A stretch of DNA of 64,000 bases from Cocos nucifera (lineage: Eukaryota; Streptophyta; Magnoliopsida; Arecales; Arecaceae), in NCBI GenBank assembly GCA_006176705.1, contig QRFJ01004858.1, positions 1-64,000 on the forward strand. The letters are read 5' to 3'. Within the stretch, counting starts at the first letter, position 1; every line of letters starts with the position of its first letter. The notes under the pieces are model-generated. The model searched no databases. It was not told where the DNA came from and saw only the letters and a list, made by a program, of their open reading frames with translations. This document shows positions 44,981 through 56,488 of this stretch, piece after piece. Position numbers and translations under genes: made by a program.

Positions 44981-46061
44981 TATAGGTGTGGAAGTCCATA
45001 AGGATGCCGGAGATGGCTAGAGCTGAGAAGGCGAGGCCACCGACGGAACCTACAAAACAAAATCCAAACTGGAGGGGGTGGCTCTAGTAGGATCCTATGA
45101 TGCTCAAGTCAATCTTCTGGCCAACTAAAATAGAGTGCTCAAAAAATAAAAAGGCAGACTAGAGAGCTTAGAGAAAACATATATGAAGGATCTCTTTTTA
45201 TAGGCGGAGCATGTAACAAACTGATAGCGACAGCCGTAACCATCTGGTAGTGGACCATTTAGGCCACGTGGAGTTTGTTATGGAGGATAGTATTCATTAT
45301 CGCGATTTGCTAGTCAAGAGTAGTGTCTGTTGTCATGATGTGCTAGTACGTTCGAAATTATAGTCGAAGTTTGGATGGGATAGGCATTGATGGCGAAAAG
45401 CTTTAGGTCACAATAGCTCGAGGAGAGTTCATGCTCTTTTGAAGTCACTGGCATGTTGGTTGATTCATGTTAAGCCGGTAGTCGAATTCGTGTGAATAGC
45501 GAGGCTCTTCCAGGTGATTGGAAGAAGATTGATCAGAAGAAGGTCGACCACAGGAGGTCGTCTGAAAGGAGGTCGATTGGAAGAGATCATCCAGAAGGGA
45601 TTCGACTAGAGGAGATCATCCAGAAGGGATTCGACTATAGGAGATCATCTGAAAGGAATTCAACTAGAGGAGGTCGTCCGAAAGAGATTTGACTGGAGGA
45701 GGTCATCCGAAAGGAATTCGACAAGAGGAGGTTGTTCGGAAGGGATTCGACTGGTGGAAGATCGTCTGAAAGGAATTCGATTGGAGTAGGTCGTCTGGAA
45801 GGGATTCAACTGGAGGAGGTCATCCAGAGGGGCCATGGATGGGCTTCAAACCTATCTTTCATTTTTCACCAGAGGATAAGGTTAGCATAACAGTAACTCT
45901 ATTTCACTTATTCAAGATCGTACCGCCAAAATCCCATGCACTTTTGGGAGGTTCCACAGCACGAACTCATCACTGAGGAGATCAATGAATCTCAATAGGA
46001 AGGAGAGTTGGTGACCAAGGACTTTGGATGAGAACTTCGATGGAGCCATTTTTCCCAAATA
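44981..46061 (-). repeat. 3' LTR of G (left)
   Basis: 1081 bp, from TATAGGTGTGG to CCCAAATA; the ends look like mutated TGTTGG/CCAACA. It contains a minisatellite (about 45545-45835) of a 29-30-bp unit such as GGATTCGACTAGAGGAGATC plus nine bases, about ten copies. Confidence 0.88.
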
Positions 46062-46735
46062 CTTATCTTCCTACTTTCGAGTTCAAATTTTGGTTGAAGT
46101 ACAAAAAAAAATTGCTACGACCAAAGTTCTTTGGCAATTTCCCACCTTGGAGAATGGAACTTTTTATCTCTTTGCAAATTGGTGCTGTGATTTGATGTCG
46201 AATGACCTGAATAGATGCAGTCCCTCACAATTTCATCTAGCACAAAGCTCCATGTATGGTGCAGTTAATGCCTCATCAGGTGGTAGGTGCGAGTGGGACA
46301 CACGACGGATTGAGGTTGACTGATGGAATCCCATGATCATAACTTTCTTTGGGCCATAATTTTCTATTTAAACTCTTCTTCTTCCATCTACGGCTTCTTA
46401 TTTTTGGCTTGGGCTTCTGCTTCTTCCTCCTCCATCTCCTGTCATCTCCAGGTGTCCTGTTCTTGTCGCCCCTCCTGCTTCTGTAAATCTTCCGACTATC
46501 GATGTCTTTCTTGATCCTCTTTCATCCTTCTAGCCTTCTTCTCGTGTTTTCCTAGGTTAGTCTTTCATCCCTACCCTCTTGACTTTTAGTTTTCTTCCAT
46601 TCTTCAGGTTTCCTCAAGTTTTCCTGGGTGAACATTGCTATCCTTCCTTTTTTCTCTTCATTTCTTTTTGCTTTCACCACCCCTTTTTCTGGGTTCCTTT
46701 TTTTTGGAGATTTTATTTGATTTAGCTCGATCTAG
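46062..46735 (+). other. Untranslated region before the antisense gene of G
   Basis: Pyrimidine-rich on the plus strand, with no coding domain. By position it equals D 16679-17290 and may hold the promoter or leader of the antisense gene. Confidence 0.45.
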
Positions 46736-47491
46736 ATGTCATCTGAGGTTTTTCGATCAAGCGATTCTTGGAGTTTGGCTGATCCAAATCCCAATGACCT
46801 TGAGGTTAGGATGGAAATCAGGCCTAGGGCAATACCTCGACTAGACTTCAAACCGGAGTCCATTCCCTGTTGTTTGAACACTGAGGATCTATCACTAGTT
46901 AGGATTCAGTACGAGATGCCTGTCGAGTATGAGCTGAAACTTTTTGGTCCAAGTAGTCAGGCTTGTGCCCCTCCTCTAGGTCGGCTCTTCTTGTATTTAA
47001 AGGCCTTTCGTGCTGGATTAAGGTTTCCCCTTCCTGACTTCGTCGTAGCCCTATTTTGCTTTTTAAACATCTCCCTGGCCTCGGTAGTTTTGAATTTCTT
47101 TAGGTTTATCATAGAATTCCTTGCTCTTTGCATATCCATCGGGGTCTAGCCTACAGTTTCTCTCTTTCGAATCTTCTTCATCTTTAAGCATCATCCTTCT
47201 GTCAAGAACTGGTGGTACATTTCTCTCCAGTCCAGCAAGAAGGGGTTGCTTAAGGGTGCCCCTTCTTCCATCCATAATTGGAAGAAAAAGTTTATCTTTG
47301 TTTTTTGCCCAACTTTGCACCTAGGACTCCCACCTTGGGGATATTTGAGGGATTCCATCTACCAAGTCCTGGGGTTATAGAGCATAGATCAAGAGTCAGT
47401 CTCCATAATCAGAGGTTACCGAACTTCTCAGATATTCAAACTAATAAAAGAATAAACCTTGTTCAATCTCGATCTTAGCCCTCTAAATCTG
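46736..47491 (+). pseudogene. Antisense gene of G, exon 1 (gypsy-type transposon domain)
   Basis: From ATG 46736 (MSSEVFRSSDSWSLADPNPN) a single frame runs to 47491 with stops only at 47147, 47380 and 47453. It aligns along its length with exon 1 in D: EYELKLFGPSSQACAPPLGR, LRFPLPDFVVALFCFL, KHHPSVKNWWYIS, GLLKGAPSSIHNWKKKF, LPPWGYLRDS. This is the same domain of unknown function as in D and better preserved. Confidence 0.78.
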
Positions 47492-47557
47492 GTAGGTATG
47501 TGGTCGAAGTCGGTGGGCTATCCTTTTTTTTTTATTATGCTTTTATCTTTATGGCAG
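47492..47557 (+). other. Intron 1 of the antisense gene of G
   Basis: 66 bp with donor CTG/GTAGGTATG and a T-rich 3' end, TTTATGGCAG. Both coding flanks match those of D. This copy keeps the donor that D has lost. Confidence 0.65.
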
Positions 47558-48005
47558 AGATGGATGTTAAGGCCATTGAAATGTTGTCAAAGGGACTCTA
47601 GGCTCGCAAAAAAAAGGGTACTACATTCGAGGAGCCTGCTGCCAAGAAAGCTAGGGTAAATGCCCCCAGTTTTGCTGCTCCTGCCAATGTTGCCACTACT
47701 ATCGAGGTCACTATCATTGTCAAGGTCACCCCTACAGCCATGGTCAGCATCGTTGTCGAGGGGCCCATGCCTCCATCCTCTACGAGTCCTTCAGTCGAGG
47801 ACCCAGCTCCATAGCCCCCCACTAGAAGAGAAGAGGGGGAGAGGAAGAAGGGTAAAAGGGTTATTGTGAAGGTGCACCATAGGACGCACCCCGATGGGTT
47901 CAACGACGATGGTGACGGTCCAAGAGTAGATTTCTTCAGCGATCCAGACCTCGTTCAGGATTTAACCGATAAATTCATCCTGCCTGAGGCATCGGGTCGG
48001 TAAAG
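47558..48005 (+). pseudogene. Antisense gene of G, exon 2, truncated
   Basis: Reads MDVKAIEMLSKGL, a stop, then a basic stretch EEPAAKKARVNAPS, PSSTSPSVEDPAP, a stop, RREEGERKKGKRVIVKVHH and SDPDLVQDLTDKFILPEAS, then a stop near 48003. At about 48005 the sequence switches to RT/RNase H DNA in minus orientation, the junction of the internal deletion. Confidence 0.6.
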
Positions 48006-49106
48006 AACTACCTTAATGGATTGGTCAATAAAGAAAGTAATAGTGTATCCCTGAAAATAAGATCAAAGTTTTTTAGCTATAATCAATAAGGCATATGTTA
48101 GTTTTTCTAATTTGATGTACCTTATTTTTACATCCCTCAGGACTCTACTTATGTAGTAGATTGGCTTTTGAATTTTTACATCTTCTCTACCTAGTACGGC
48201 TCCAATAGCTATAGGAGACATAGCGAGATACAGGAATAATTCTTTTTCAGATTCAAGTTTGGCGAGCAGCGGGGGTGAGCTGAGGAAGTTCTTCAGTTCT
48301 TTAAGAGTTTGTTGATAGTCGGAGGTCTAGCTGAAGTTCTTAGACTGCTTGAGTACTTAAAAAAAGGGCATGCAATGCTTCATCGATCTTGATATGGAGT
48401 GATTCAGAGCTGCCACCTTACCTGTGAGGCATTAGACTTCTTTTATTATTTATAGGATAGTCATTTCTTGAATGGCTTTGATCTTCTCTGGATTGGCCTT
48501 GATGCCGCAACTTGACATCATGAATCCTAAGAATTTTTCTAAGATTACTCTGAAAGTACATTTCGTAGGGTTCAACTTCATCTTATACTTTTGGAGGGTA
48601 TCGAAGGTTTCTTCAAGATCGACGATATGATTTGATGAAGATCGACTTTTGACTAATATATCATCCACATAGACTTTCATGTTGCGACGGATCTACTTCT
48701 TGAAGATTTTATTGACTAGGTGCTGGTATGTTGCACCTATATTTTTAAATCCGAACAGCATGATCCTATAATAATAAAGACTACGATCAGTAATAAAAGC
48801 AGTTTTTTTCTCATCCTCTGGTGCCATCCGGATTTGATTATATCTGGAGAAGGCATCCATGAAAGTGAGGAGCTCATGGTCTGAAGTTGCGTCCACTAGT
48901 TGGTCGATTTTGGATAGTGGGTAGCTATCTTTTGGGCAGGTTGTGTTCAAATCCATGAAGTTTATGCACATCCTCTACTTGCCATTTACTTTTTTAACCA
49001 AGACAACATTTACAATCCAGTCGAGATAAAGCACTTCTTAGATAAATCCCACCTTTAGGAGTTTATCAACTTCATCCATTATTGTCTTCTACCTTTCTGC
49101 TGCAAA
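48006..49106 (-). pseudogene. Reverse transcriptase of G
   Basis: Frames 48971-48693 (MCINFMDLNTTCPKDSYPLS, TFMDAFSRYNQIRMAPEDEK, YYYRIMLFGFKN) and 48680-48450 (MKVYVDDILVKS, FLGFMMSSCGIKANPEKIKA) match D. The YVDD is intact. The RT start is reached only in fragments near 49100, and part of RNase H up to the deletion junction remains near 48006-48130. Confidence 0.88.
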
Positions 49107-49555
49107 ATTGTGTTTCTTCTGCTTCATTGGTCATCGCTTAAGATCCACGCTCAGGCGGTGCTCCATAACTTCTGCATCGATTTTAGGTATTTCTGCAGGC
49201 GTCCAAGCAAAGACATCAGAGTTTCATTGGAAGAAGGTGATGAGCTGCTTTTTGACTTCTCCTTCTCAGAGATGATGAGTCTATTGACCCAGGTTGCCCT
49301 TCTTAGTACTAATTTCTGAAGCTCCAACTGTAGATTTTTTGATTGGATCACCATCGGAGGCTGCTGCATAGCCTGCACCATCATGGTGAGGCCCTGAATC
49401 TACTATATTAGTAGGTTGAACTACTCCGGATCCACCATGACCACTGGGGAAGGAGGTTGGAGGGCGGATGATGGAGCTAGAACAGGCAGATCTGGCTTGG
49501 ATCTGGCAGTGAAGGTAGTAGACCGTCGGATGGTCATCTTTCTTGGAGGCATTTT
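49107..49555 (-). pseudogene. gag: gag N-terminal remnant of G fused to upstream RT linker
   Basis: 49555 downward corresponds to the gag start of D. The minus frame 49384-49151 (VQAMQQPPMVIQSKNLQLEL) crosses a junction near 49250 into the pre-RT linker. About 2 kb of gag and protease present in D (roughly 36600-34600) is absent. Confidence 0.65.
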
Positions 49556-49662
49556 CTGAAGCAAGAAGAGATCAAGCAAAAGCAGATTTGAGAAATTAAA
49601 AGAAAAAAGAAGGTGGGTGAGATCGATTGGGCACTCCTTTTAAAATAAGAGTTCAGTTCCTT

Positions 49663-49678
49663 CCTCTAGCGCCAATCA
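49663..49678 (-). other. Primer-binding site region of G
   Basis: Minus strand TGATTGGCGCTAGAGG next to the 5' LTR, similar to D. The tRNA was not identified. Confidence 0.55.
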
Positions 49679-50819
49679 TATTGGTGTGAAAATTTATAAG
49701 GACGTCAGAGATGGCTGGAGCTGAGAAGGCAAGGCCGTCGATGGGACCTACAAAATAAAATCCAAATCGGAGGGGGTGGCTTTGGCAAAACCCTCTGATG
49801 CTCAAGTCAATCTTCCAGCCAACTAGAATATAGTGCTCAAAAAATAAAGAGGTAGAGAGGAGAGCTTAGAGAAAACATATCTGAAGGATCCCTTTTTATA
49901 GGTGAAGCATGTAATAAACTGATAGCGACAGCTATAATCATTTGATAGTGGATTGCTCAGGCCACATGGAGTTTGTTATAGAGGGTGGTGTTTGTTGTCC
50001 CGACTTGCCAGTCAAGAGTGGTGTCTGTTCTTATGACATGCAGTACATTAAAAATTAATTATCGATGTTTGGATGGGATAGGTGTTGATGGCGAAGAGCC
50101 TCAGGTCATAATAGCTCTAGGAGAGTTCGGGCTCTTTTGAAGTTGCCGGCATGTTGGTTGATTCATGTTGAGCTAGTAGCCAAATTTGTGTGAATGGCAA
50201 GGCTCTTCCAGGCATCTGGGAGAAGATCGATCGGAAGAAGGTCGACCACAGGAGGTCCTCTAGAAGAAAGTCGACTGGAAGAGGTCGTCCGAAAGAGATT
50301 CGACTGGAGGAGGTCATCCGGAAGGGATTTGACTAGAGGAAGATCATCCGAAAGGAATTCGATTGGAGGAGGTCATTCGAAAGGGATTTGACTAGAGGAG
50401 GTCGTCCAGAAGAAATTCGACTGGAGGAGGTCATCTGGAAGAAATTCGACTGGAGGAGATCATCTGAAAGGGATTCGATTGGAGGAGGTCATCTGGAAGG
50501 GATTCGACTGGAGAGAGATCGTTCGAAAGAAATTTGACTAGAGGAGGTCATCCAGAAGGAATTCAACTGAAGGAGGTCATTCGAAAGGAGCATGGATGGG
50601 CTTCAAACCTATCTTTTTATTTTTCATCAGAGGACAAGATTAGCATAACAGTAACTCTATTTTACTTAGTCAAGGTCATACCATTGAACTCCCATGCACT
50701 TTCGGAAGATTCCGCAGCACGAACTCATCACTAAGGAGATCGACGAATCTTAATGGAAAGGGGGGTTGGCGATCAAGGATTTCAGGCGAGAACTTCGATG
50801 GGCCATTTTTTTCTAAATA
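49679..50819 (-). repeat. 5' LTR of G (right)
   Basis: 1141 bp, TATTGGTGTG to CTAAATA. The minisatellite at about 50240-50590 has about twelve 29-30-bp units, two more than the left LTR, which accounts for the 60-bp length difference. Confidence 0.88.
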
Positions 50820-51769
50820 GGATCATTCTGGAGTGTTGAGACAAGATTGTGTAACTTTGTACCCAAAACTATAATAGAAGCAGAAAAATTGAAGATAATA
50901 CATATATCAAAGCAAACAAAAAATAGATAAATAGATTTTTCATAATATTTAAATATTAAAATGAATTTTCATAATAGATAAACACAAATATTTATCATTA
51001 CCATTTGATTCATGCATGATAGGCATCCTAGACCTTTCACCAACTTTCACTCTCTTAGAGGTATTTTTGAATTGGGCAGAATGATTTATAGAAGTAACCA
51101 ATGTACTCCTGCTAGATCTTCCTAGAGGTGTAATATTCTCTACATCACAACTTTGACTCGCTTTTCTATTTTCTGATTGTTGCCAATAATTTGATTTGGT
51201 GGGATGATCCTCAACTATTGACACCTCTTTATGCAGAACTACATTAGAAGCACAATGTTAGATAATTGTACTCATAATAAAGCAAAGAGAAAAAAAAATA
51301 AAAGAATATGTTACATAATATGTTCTATAATTGGAATTTTTCTTTTTTGCAAAAGTCAAATAAAATATAGAAACATGCATTTATATTTATAATTACCATT
51401 TGAGATGTCACTCATAGGAATGGTGGACCTTTCAGAAACTATCATTCTATTGGAGTTACCTTCCAATTGGCTAGAATGATAAATAGAAGTAACTGATGTA
51501 CTCCTAGCAGTTCTTCATTGAGGTATAATGCTCTGTAGAACAAACTCTGATGTCATTCTTTGTGAAGGTGCAGTTCTTGATCGAGGTGTATCGTTGCCTA
51601 CAAAGAAATGCTAACATCAATTTTTGTTGTCAAAAAATTACATCCAAACCCATGTCATTTTGGAAATAAAATTAATTTATACCCTGAAAAGCACAAACCC
51701 TTCTAACACATTTCTGTTTGCTGAGAATGGCCCTTCTGTACCATGAATATCTCTTTTCTTCTTATCCAT
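50820..51769 (-). pseudogene. Helitron N-terminal exons (right of G)
   Basis: Likely first exon from ATG 51769 (MDKKKRDIHGTEGPFSANRN) to a donor at 51682. A second, 51397-51597, follows a TTTCTTTGTAG acceptor (TPRSRTAPSQRMTSEFVLQS) and a third is 51002-51238 (EVSIVEDHPTKSNYWQQSEN). Exons 2 and 3 share a motif (S-R-S-T-x-V-T-S-I-x-H-S), suggesting exon duplication. Phase between exons 1 and 2 does not fit exactly, and exon 2 has a stop. Assignment to the Helitron gene is by order and strand. Confidence 0.4.
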
Positions 51770-51854
51770 TGTAGCAAAGAACTTAAAAGAAGAAAGTGCA
51801 AAGCTTGAATGAAGGAAGTTATATGGGAGCAAAATTTAGAGTTTGAAGGAAGAC

Positions 51855-53060
51855 AATTTTTTGCAAAAACAGAAACACTAAAAGTTTTCTATCATGAGAG
51901 AGATAATGTATATATGCAATTAATAACTACAGCTAGAAAAGTAGAAGTTGGAAGGTCACACATGTTGAATTGATTAATAATTAATAATAATAATTATATA
52001 TACCCTTAATCTATTTTACATCTTTTATATTTTCTCAATCTTTTAGATTTTTGGTGGTGCTTAGTGGCCTAAAATTATTGTCTTACTGCTTTTGTTTGAT
52101 CTACATTTCAATAAGTCTTTCTTTTTAGAGTTGACATGCTATTTCTTGAACATTGGTTGACTTGAAATGTATATAGGATGATAAGCTACACATTTGAGTT
52201 GGTGGTTTGATTAATAATTGGGGCTAGAGAAGTCTAAGTTGATAACAGTTCCAGAAAAGTCTTCTGTTATGCTTATAAAATATTCAATCATTAGATATAT
52301 TTGTTAATAAGTACTATAACATCATGAACTTCAGCAAAGTAAGGACCAAAGGATGTTTTCGCAAACAGATGAAGAGGTGATATCTTATTGAGTAGAATTT
52401 TATTCCTCTATGTAGCTGTATCTATTTTAGATGTGATTTGCAAATGATGGATTTTTTTTTTTAATGCAACAGTAGAATACCAAGAGTTTTTTGCTGTTAC
52501 AGGGATAGTGTCTATATATAATTAATAACTATAGCTAGGAAGGTAGAAGTTGGAATGTCGCACATGTTGAATTAATTAATAATTAATAATAATTATTATT
52601 ATATATACCCTATAATTGGTTTTATATCTTTCCTATTTTTCTTAGTCTTTCAAATTTTTGATGGTGCTTAGTGGCCTGAACTTACCGCTACTACTTGATC
52701 TATATTTTAATAAATCTTTCTTTTGAGAGTTAACATGCTATTTTTTGAATATTGGCTAACCTAAAATATATATGGCATGGTTAGCTTCGTATTTGAGTTG
52801 ATGGTTTGATTAACAATTGGGCCTAGAGAAGTCTAAGCTGATAACAATCCCAGATAAGTCTTGCAGTATGCTTATAAAATATTCGAGCATTGGATATATT
52901 TGTAAATAGGATAGCATAATATCATGAACTTCAACAAAGTAAGGACTTGAGGATGTTTTTGTAGGCAGATAATCAGGTGATGTCCCGTTAAGTAGAAAAC
53001 CATATTGCTTTGTGCAACTGTACCTATTTTAGATATGATTAGCAGATGAAAGATTTTTTT
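51855..53060. repeat. Direct tandem duplication of about 600 bp
   Basis: 51855-52455 and 52456-53060 share the same order of landmarks, for example AATTAATAACTA at 51918 and 52520 (602 bp apart), GTGGTGCTTAGTGGCCT-type sequence, and TGTATCTATTTTAGAT near both ends. The copies have diverged by many small changes. The duplication lies just upstream of the candidate Helitron start and has no coding signal. Confidence 0.85.
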
Positions 53061-53259
53061 AAAAAAATTGAAGATATGAGATAACCATATATAAATATAA
53101 TATTTGACTAATAATAATCTAGTAACAATCTAATTAAGAAAAAAAAAGGACTAAAATTCCACATGCTACATAATTATGATATTCATAAATATCTGCATTC
53201 AAATGAAAAAAGATACTATTGGAGTCATAATACCACCAATGTAGAACAAAAAAACCCAG

Positions 53260-53760
53260 CCAATATGGGCAGCATTTTACAAAAAAGCAAATCCAGCATT
53301 CATCCATGAATACGTAGCCAAAATCTCTAACCAAATCAAAGTAAAAACAAAAGAGAATAAGAAAGTGTCTTGCAAAGAGATCATAAGCATCTTCAATCCT
53401 TCTCTAATTTGATTGCCTTCTTCATCTTGTTGCTTGACATTTGGGTCATCAAACAACATCCTCCCAATCCATCGGCATCCAAATCTTCATTATTGAACCT
53501 CTTTGCAGGAGTAGCAACATTCAATGAAGACATTCCTTCATTATCAACCTCTTCAGAGTTTAATTCCTAGCAAATCAAAATAAAAAGGCTATGACAATAT
53601 TTAGAGTAAAAAAAGAAAATCAAATCAAAGATACAATAATATAGAAAAAAAAGTAGTCGCACTTTCTGAGCAACAACCAAGACTTCATCATTATCTTCTA
53701 ACATTGGGGTAAGACCACTCCTTCCAGAATTCTACATTAAAAAAAAGGGGAGGATATAAG
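53260..53760 (-). pseudogene. Possible RPA70-like gene fragment (C-terminal exons)
   Basis: The minus strand has NSGRSGLTPMLEDNDEVLVV (about 53735-53660), an intron-like gap, then ELNSEEVDNEGMSSLNVATP, AKRFNNEDLDADG and KMKKAIKLEKD with a stop near 53400. Acidic tails ending in I-K-x-E-K-D are seen on RPA70-like proteins carried by plant Helitrons. Only the tail is here and no OB fold is visible, so the call is tentative. Confidence 0.35.
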
Positions 53761-53770
53761 AACAACTGAG

Positions 53771-54204
53771 TGAAGGGAAAATCCTGATTTTTCGGACCAG
53801 GATCGTTCAGATCTGATCGAATCAAGAGATATATTTCAAAAATTTTTCTCTTTTAATCTAGATCAAATCTGAATATTTCAGATCTGATTCTTATTATTTT
53901 AATAATTAAAATAAATTTAGATAAATTAAATTTAATTTAATTTACCTTGATGTAGGGTAATCCTATTATCCGTTGATGATCCTATAAGCAGCGAAAGGTT
54001 CTGGATCTAGTCACGCAAGTGCCTGGCCTCTACCGATATCCACTTGGGCTGGATCTGAAGATCCTCTTCTTCTCTATCACGTCTCCAAAAATTAGGTCTA
54101 GATCTGATTTGGAGGATCTTCAAAACACCTTTCGAAGATCAGCAATTATTCTTTACAGCAGTGCAGCCTTCTAGCTTTCTATCATTTTTCTCTCGTCTGG
54201 ATTG
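53771..54204 (-). repeat. Copia LTR fragment H, interrupted by C
   Basis: The terminal 434 bp of a family LTR (plus strand TGAAGGGAAAATCC onward), which stops at CTGGATTG, where the LTR of C begins. The remainder would lie beyond C, outside the window. GATTG (54200-54204) is the expected left target duplication of C. Confidence 0.9.
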
Positions 54205-56488
54205 TGAAGGAAAATCCTGATTTTCTGGACCAGGTTCGTTCAGATCTGATCAGATCAAGAGATATATTTCAAAATTTTTTTTCTTGATTCCAATCAGATC
54301 TTGATGTGCTTCAAATTTGATTCTTATTATTTTAATAAATAAAATAAAATAAGAATAAATTAAATCAAATTTAATTTACCTAAATTTGGGTAATCCTATT
54401 ATCCTGTTGATGATCCTGTTTGCAGCGGAAGGTTCTGGTCTAGCCACGCAAGTGCCTGGCCTCTACCGGTATCCACTCAGGCTGGATCTGAAGATCCTCT
54501 TCTTCTCTATCACACCTCCAAAAATCAGATCAGGATCTGATCTGGAGTATCTTCAAAACTCCTTTGAAGATCAGCAGTCGTCCTTTCGCAGCAGTGCAGC
54601 CTTCTTACTTTTGATTGCCTTTCTTTGATCTGGATCGCACCAACCAAGGTCCAAAACTCTTTTGGACATGGAGAGGAGAAGGAGAAGAAGCTTTGGTGTG
54701 GAGAAGGAGGGGAGAGGTAGCCTTGGGGCATGGGGTTTTCAATTCTCAATTGAATCTCTTAACTGAGTTGGGCGCAGTGTCCTTTTTATAGACTAAGCGT
54801 GATCCAACTCCTCTTCCTCCCAACCAATCACAACCCTTTGTGAAATCAAATCTAAATCTGATTGGTGGAAATAGATACCCCTGGATTCCAACTTAGAGGG
54901 TGCCTAAGACCAGTCAAAGTTGGTTCTTAGAAGAACTCTAATTGGAATCCAAAAAGGAGATGGAGTCCTTGTCTAATAAGGACTCCTAGGCGCCTCCAAC
55001 TTGGGCACACACATAGGGTGGCTTGCACCCTTCTCCTTGCCAGATTCTGGTAGAGGGATAGGCCCCCACCAACTCTCCAATAGGTGCATGACATGTGGTC
55101 AAAAGTCAAAGTGTTAATGGTCAACGTTTGACCAATCAAAGATAGATTTTTGACCAAAGTCAAAGAACAAGAAATGGCAGGTGACCAAAAATGGCAGGTA
55201 GTGTCTTACAAATAAGAAAACCATTTTTGACTTGGACAACCTCTAGTCAGACCATATGAAGACCTCTATTTGAGCACAAGCTCCTTTGGCTCAGACAGGA
55301 CAACTTATTTATGATAGCAAAAGAAGAACGTTAGGTTCAATCGAGTGCTAGCACGATTTCCTTGAACCTAATTGAATCTCATTCAGATCAATTGAACTAG
55401 ATCAGTTCAATTGATGATCACCAGATTCAAACCCTTATTTGTGTGACCCAGTTAGGTTTAGTTTTGTATAGTAATGGGATATGTCATGATCTCCATCATC
55501 GACATCATCGAAACTCCTTTCGATGGATTAGAACTCTTCTGATTCGAACAGCTAGAATGATCGATCATCTAAATCATTCTAATTGCTCCCAAAATCCATC
55601 AGTGACACCTAGCAGTATATGGTGGCAACCCATCAGAGCTGAATGTGAACCTCTTGGTGCAGCTATCTGTGTGATTAAGTTCTTCTATCTTGAGCCCCGA
55701 TCAGATTAGGGTTAAGGTAAACTCGTCAAACCCTAGTCTCTGTCATATGATGTAATCATTCGATTCAAGTCCAATGTGAAAATCTAAATAGAAACTCTTT
55801 CTATTATTTCACTCTACCATGGCCATGGATTTTTGGACTTGACTCTCATGATCATCATAGGGCTGCTCCTCTACCATCGAGGTAGATAGATTCCATCTTG
55901 ATGCCATCCAGTTCCTACAATGAACAAATGCTATAGCCAACATACACCTCAGGGTTCCATATGGCTAGGAGACCGAGTAATGGTGTAGTCAAACTATAAC
56001 ACCCTCAAGGTGAACTGCCGATGCACCTCAGGTCAAAGAACCAGACACACTACTACAGCATCGAGTCAGTCATTGACGAGAAGGTAGACTCCCTAATGAC
56101 TACTCGAGGTGGTCACGCTCAGTGCCCTCATTCTCTAACGAGTACCTGTACTCTCGCTCTGATGTCTCCACACCGTAGACTCAAGACTCATCTACTAAAT
56201 AGAAGTGATTGTACACCAACCTTCCGGATCAATCACCATCCTCATAATGATCCTATGGTCGGGAGCAATTTATGAGTTAATAATGATTATTCATGTCTTA
56301 AATTTTCAACTCTTGAAAATATGAATTATTATTTCCATTAACTCAAAGGATGTATCACAAACACTAAATGCACATATGTGATAGAAAATAACCCATTTAT
56401 TGATTTTAGTCAAAATTATAATTTTGCCCCTAGAAGTGTATTACAAGTGTCAAGCCAATTCTGGCTTCTAGGGCACATATATCTAACA
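54205..56488 (-). repeat. 3' LTR of Copia C
   Basis: 2284 bp, plus strand TGAAGG to TCTAACA. The W-box cluster is partly eroded (about 55095-55165); the donor-like AG/GTAAAT is kept. Confidence 0.95.

Larger units (their letters stand above)
44981..50819 (-). mobile_element. Tat-lineage Gypsy element G, deletion derivative
   Basis: 5839 bp with LTRs of 1081 and 1141 bp, flanked by perfect GGATC (44976-44980 and 50820-50824). It retains the gag N-terminus, RT palm and antisense gene, but lacks most of gag, protease, RNase H domains and integrase present in D. It lies in a predicted intron of Helitron F. It could only move with enzymes supplied by a relative. Confidence 0.9.
12574..53770 (-). 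mobile_element. Helitron F, large autonomous-type, split by D and G
   Basis: Minus-strand exons for a HUH Rep endonuclease with a C-terminal PIF1-like helicase (51769 down to 14187), and possibly an RPA-like gene at 53.3-53.8 kb. Removing D (24,248 bp) and G (5,839 bp) leaves roughly 11 kb, a plausible size for an autonomous plant Helitron. Neither terminus is proven: the left (3') end is placed at a short hairpin near 12584, the right end at the first foreign LTR. Multiple stops show it is dead. Confidence 0.7.

Noticed and set aside
45545..45835. CRISPR-like 29-bp repeats
   Set aside because: No spacers between units, variable unit sequence, and location inside an LTR; it is a minisatellite.
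53134..53459. Small hydrophobic frames that could be membrane proteins
   Set aside because: The hydrophobic stretch (FLFSFVFTLIWLEIL) comes from T-rich DNA downstream of the RPA-like tail in another frame, with no supporting context.
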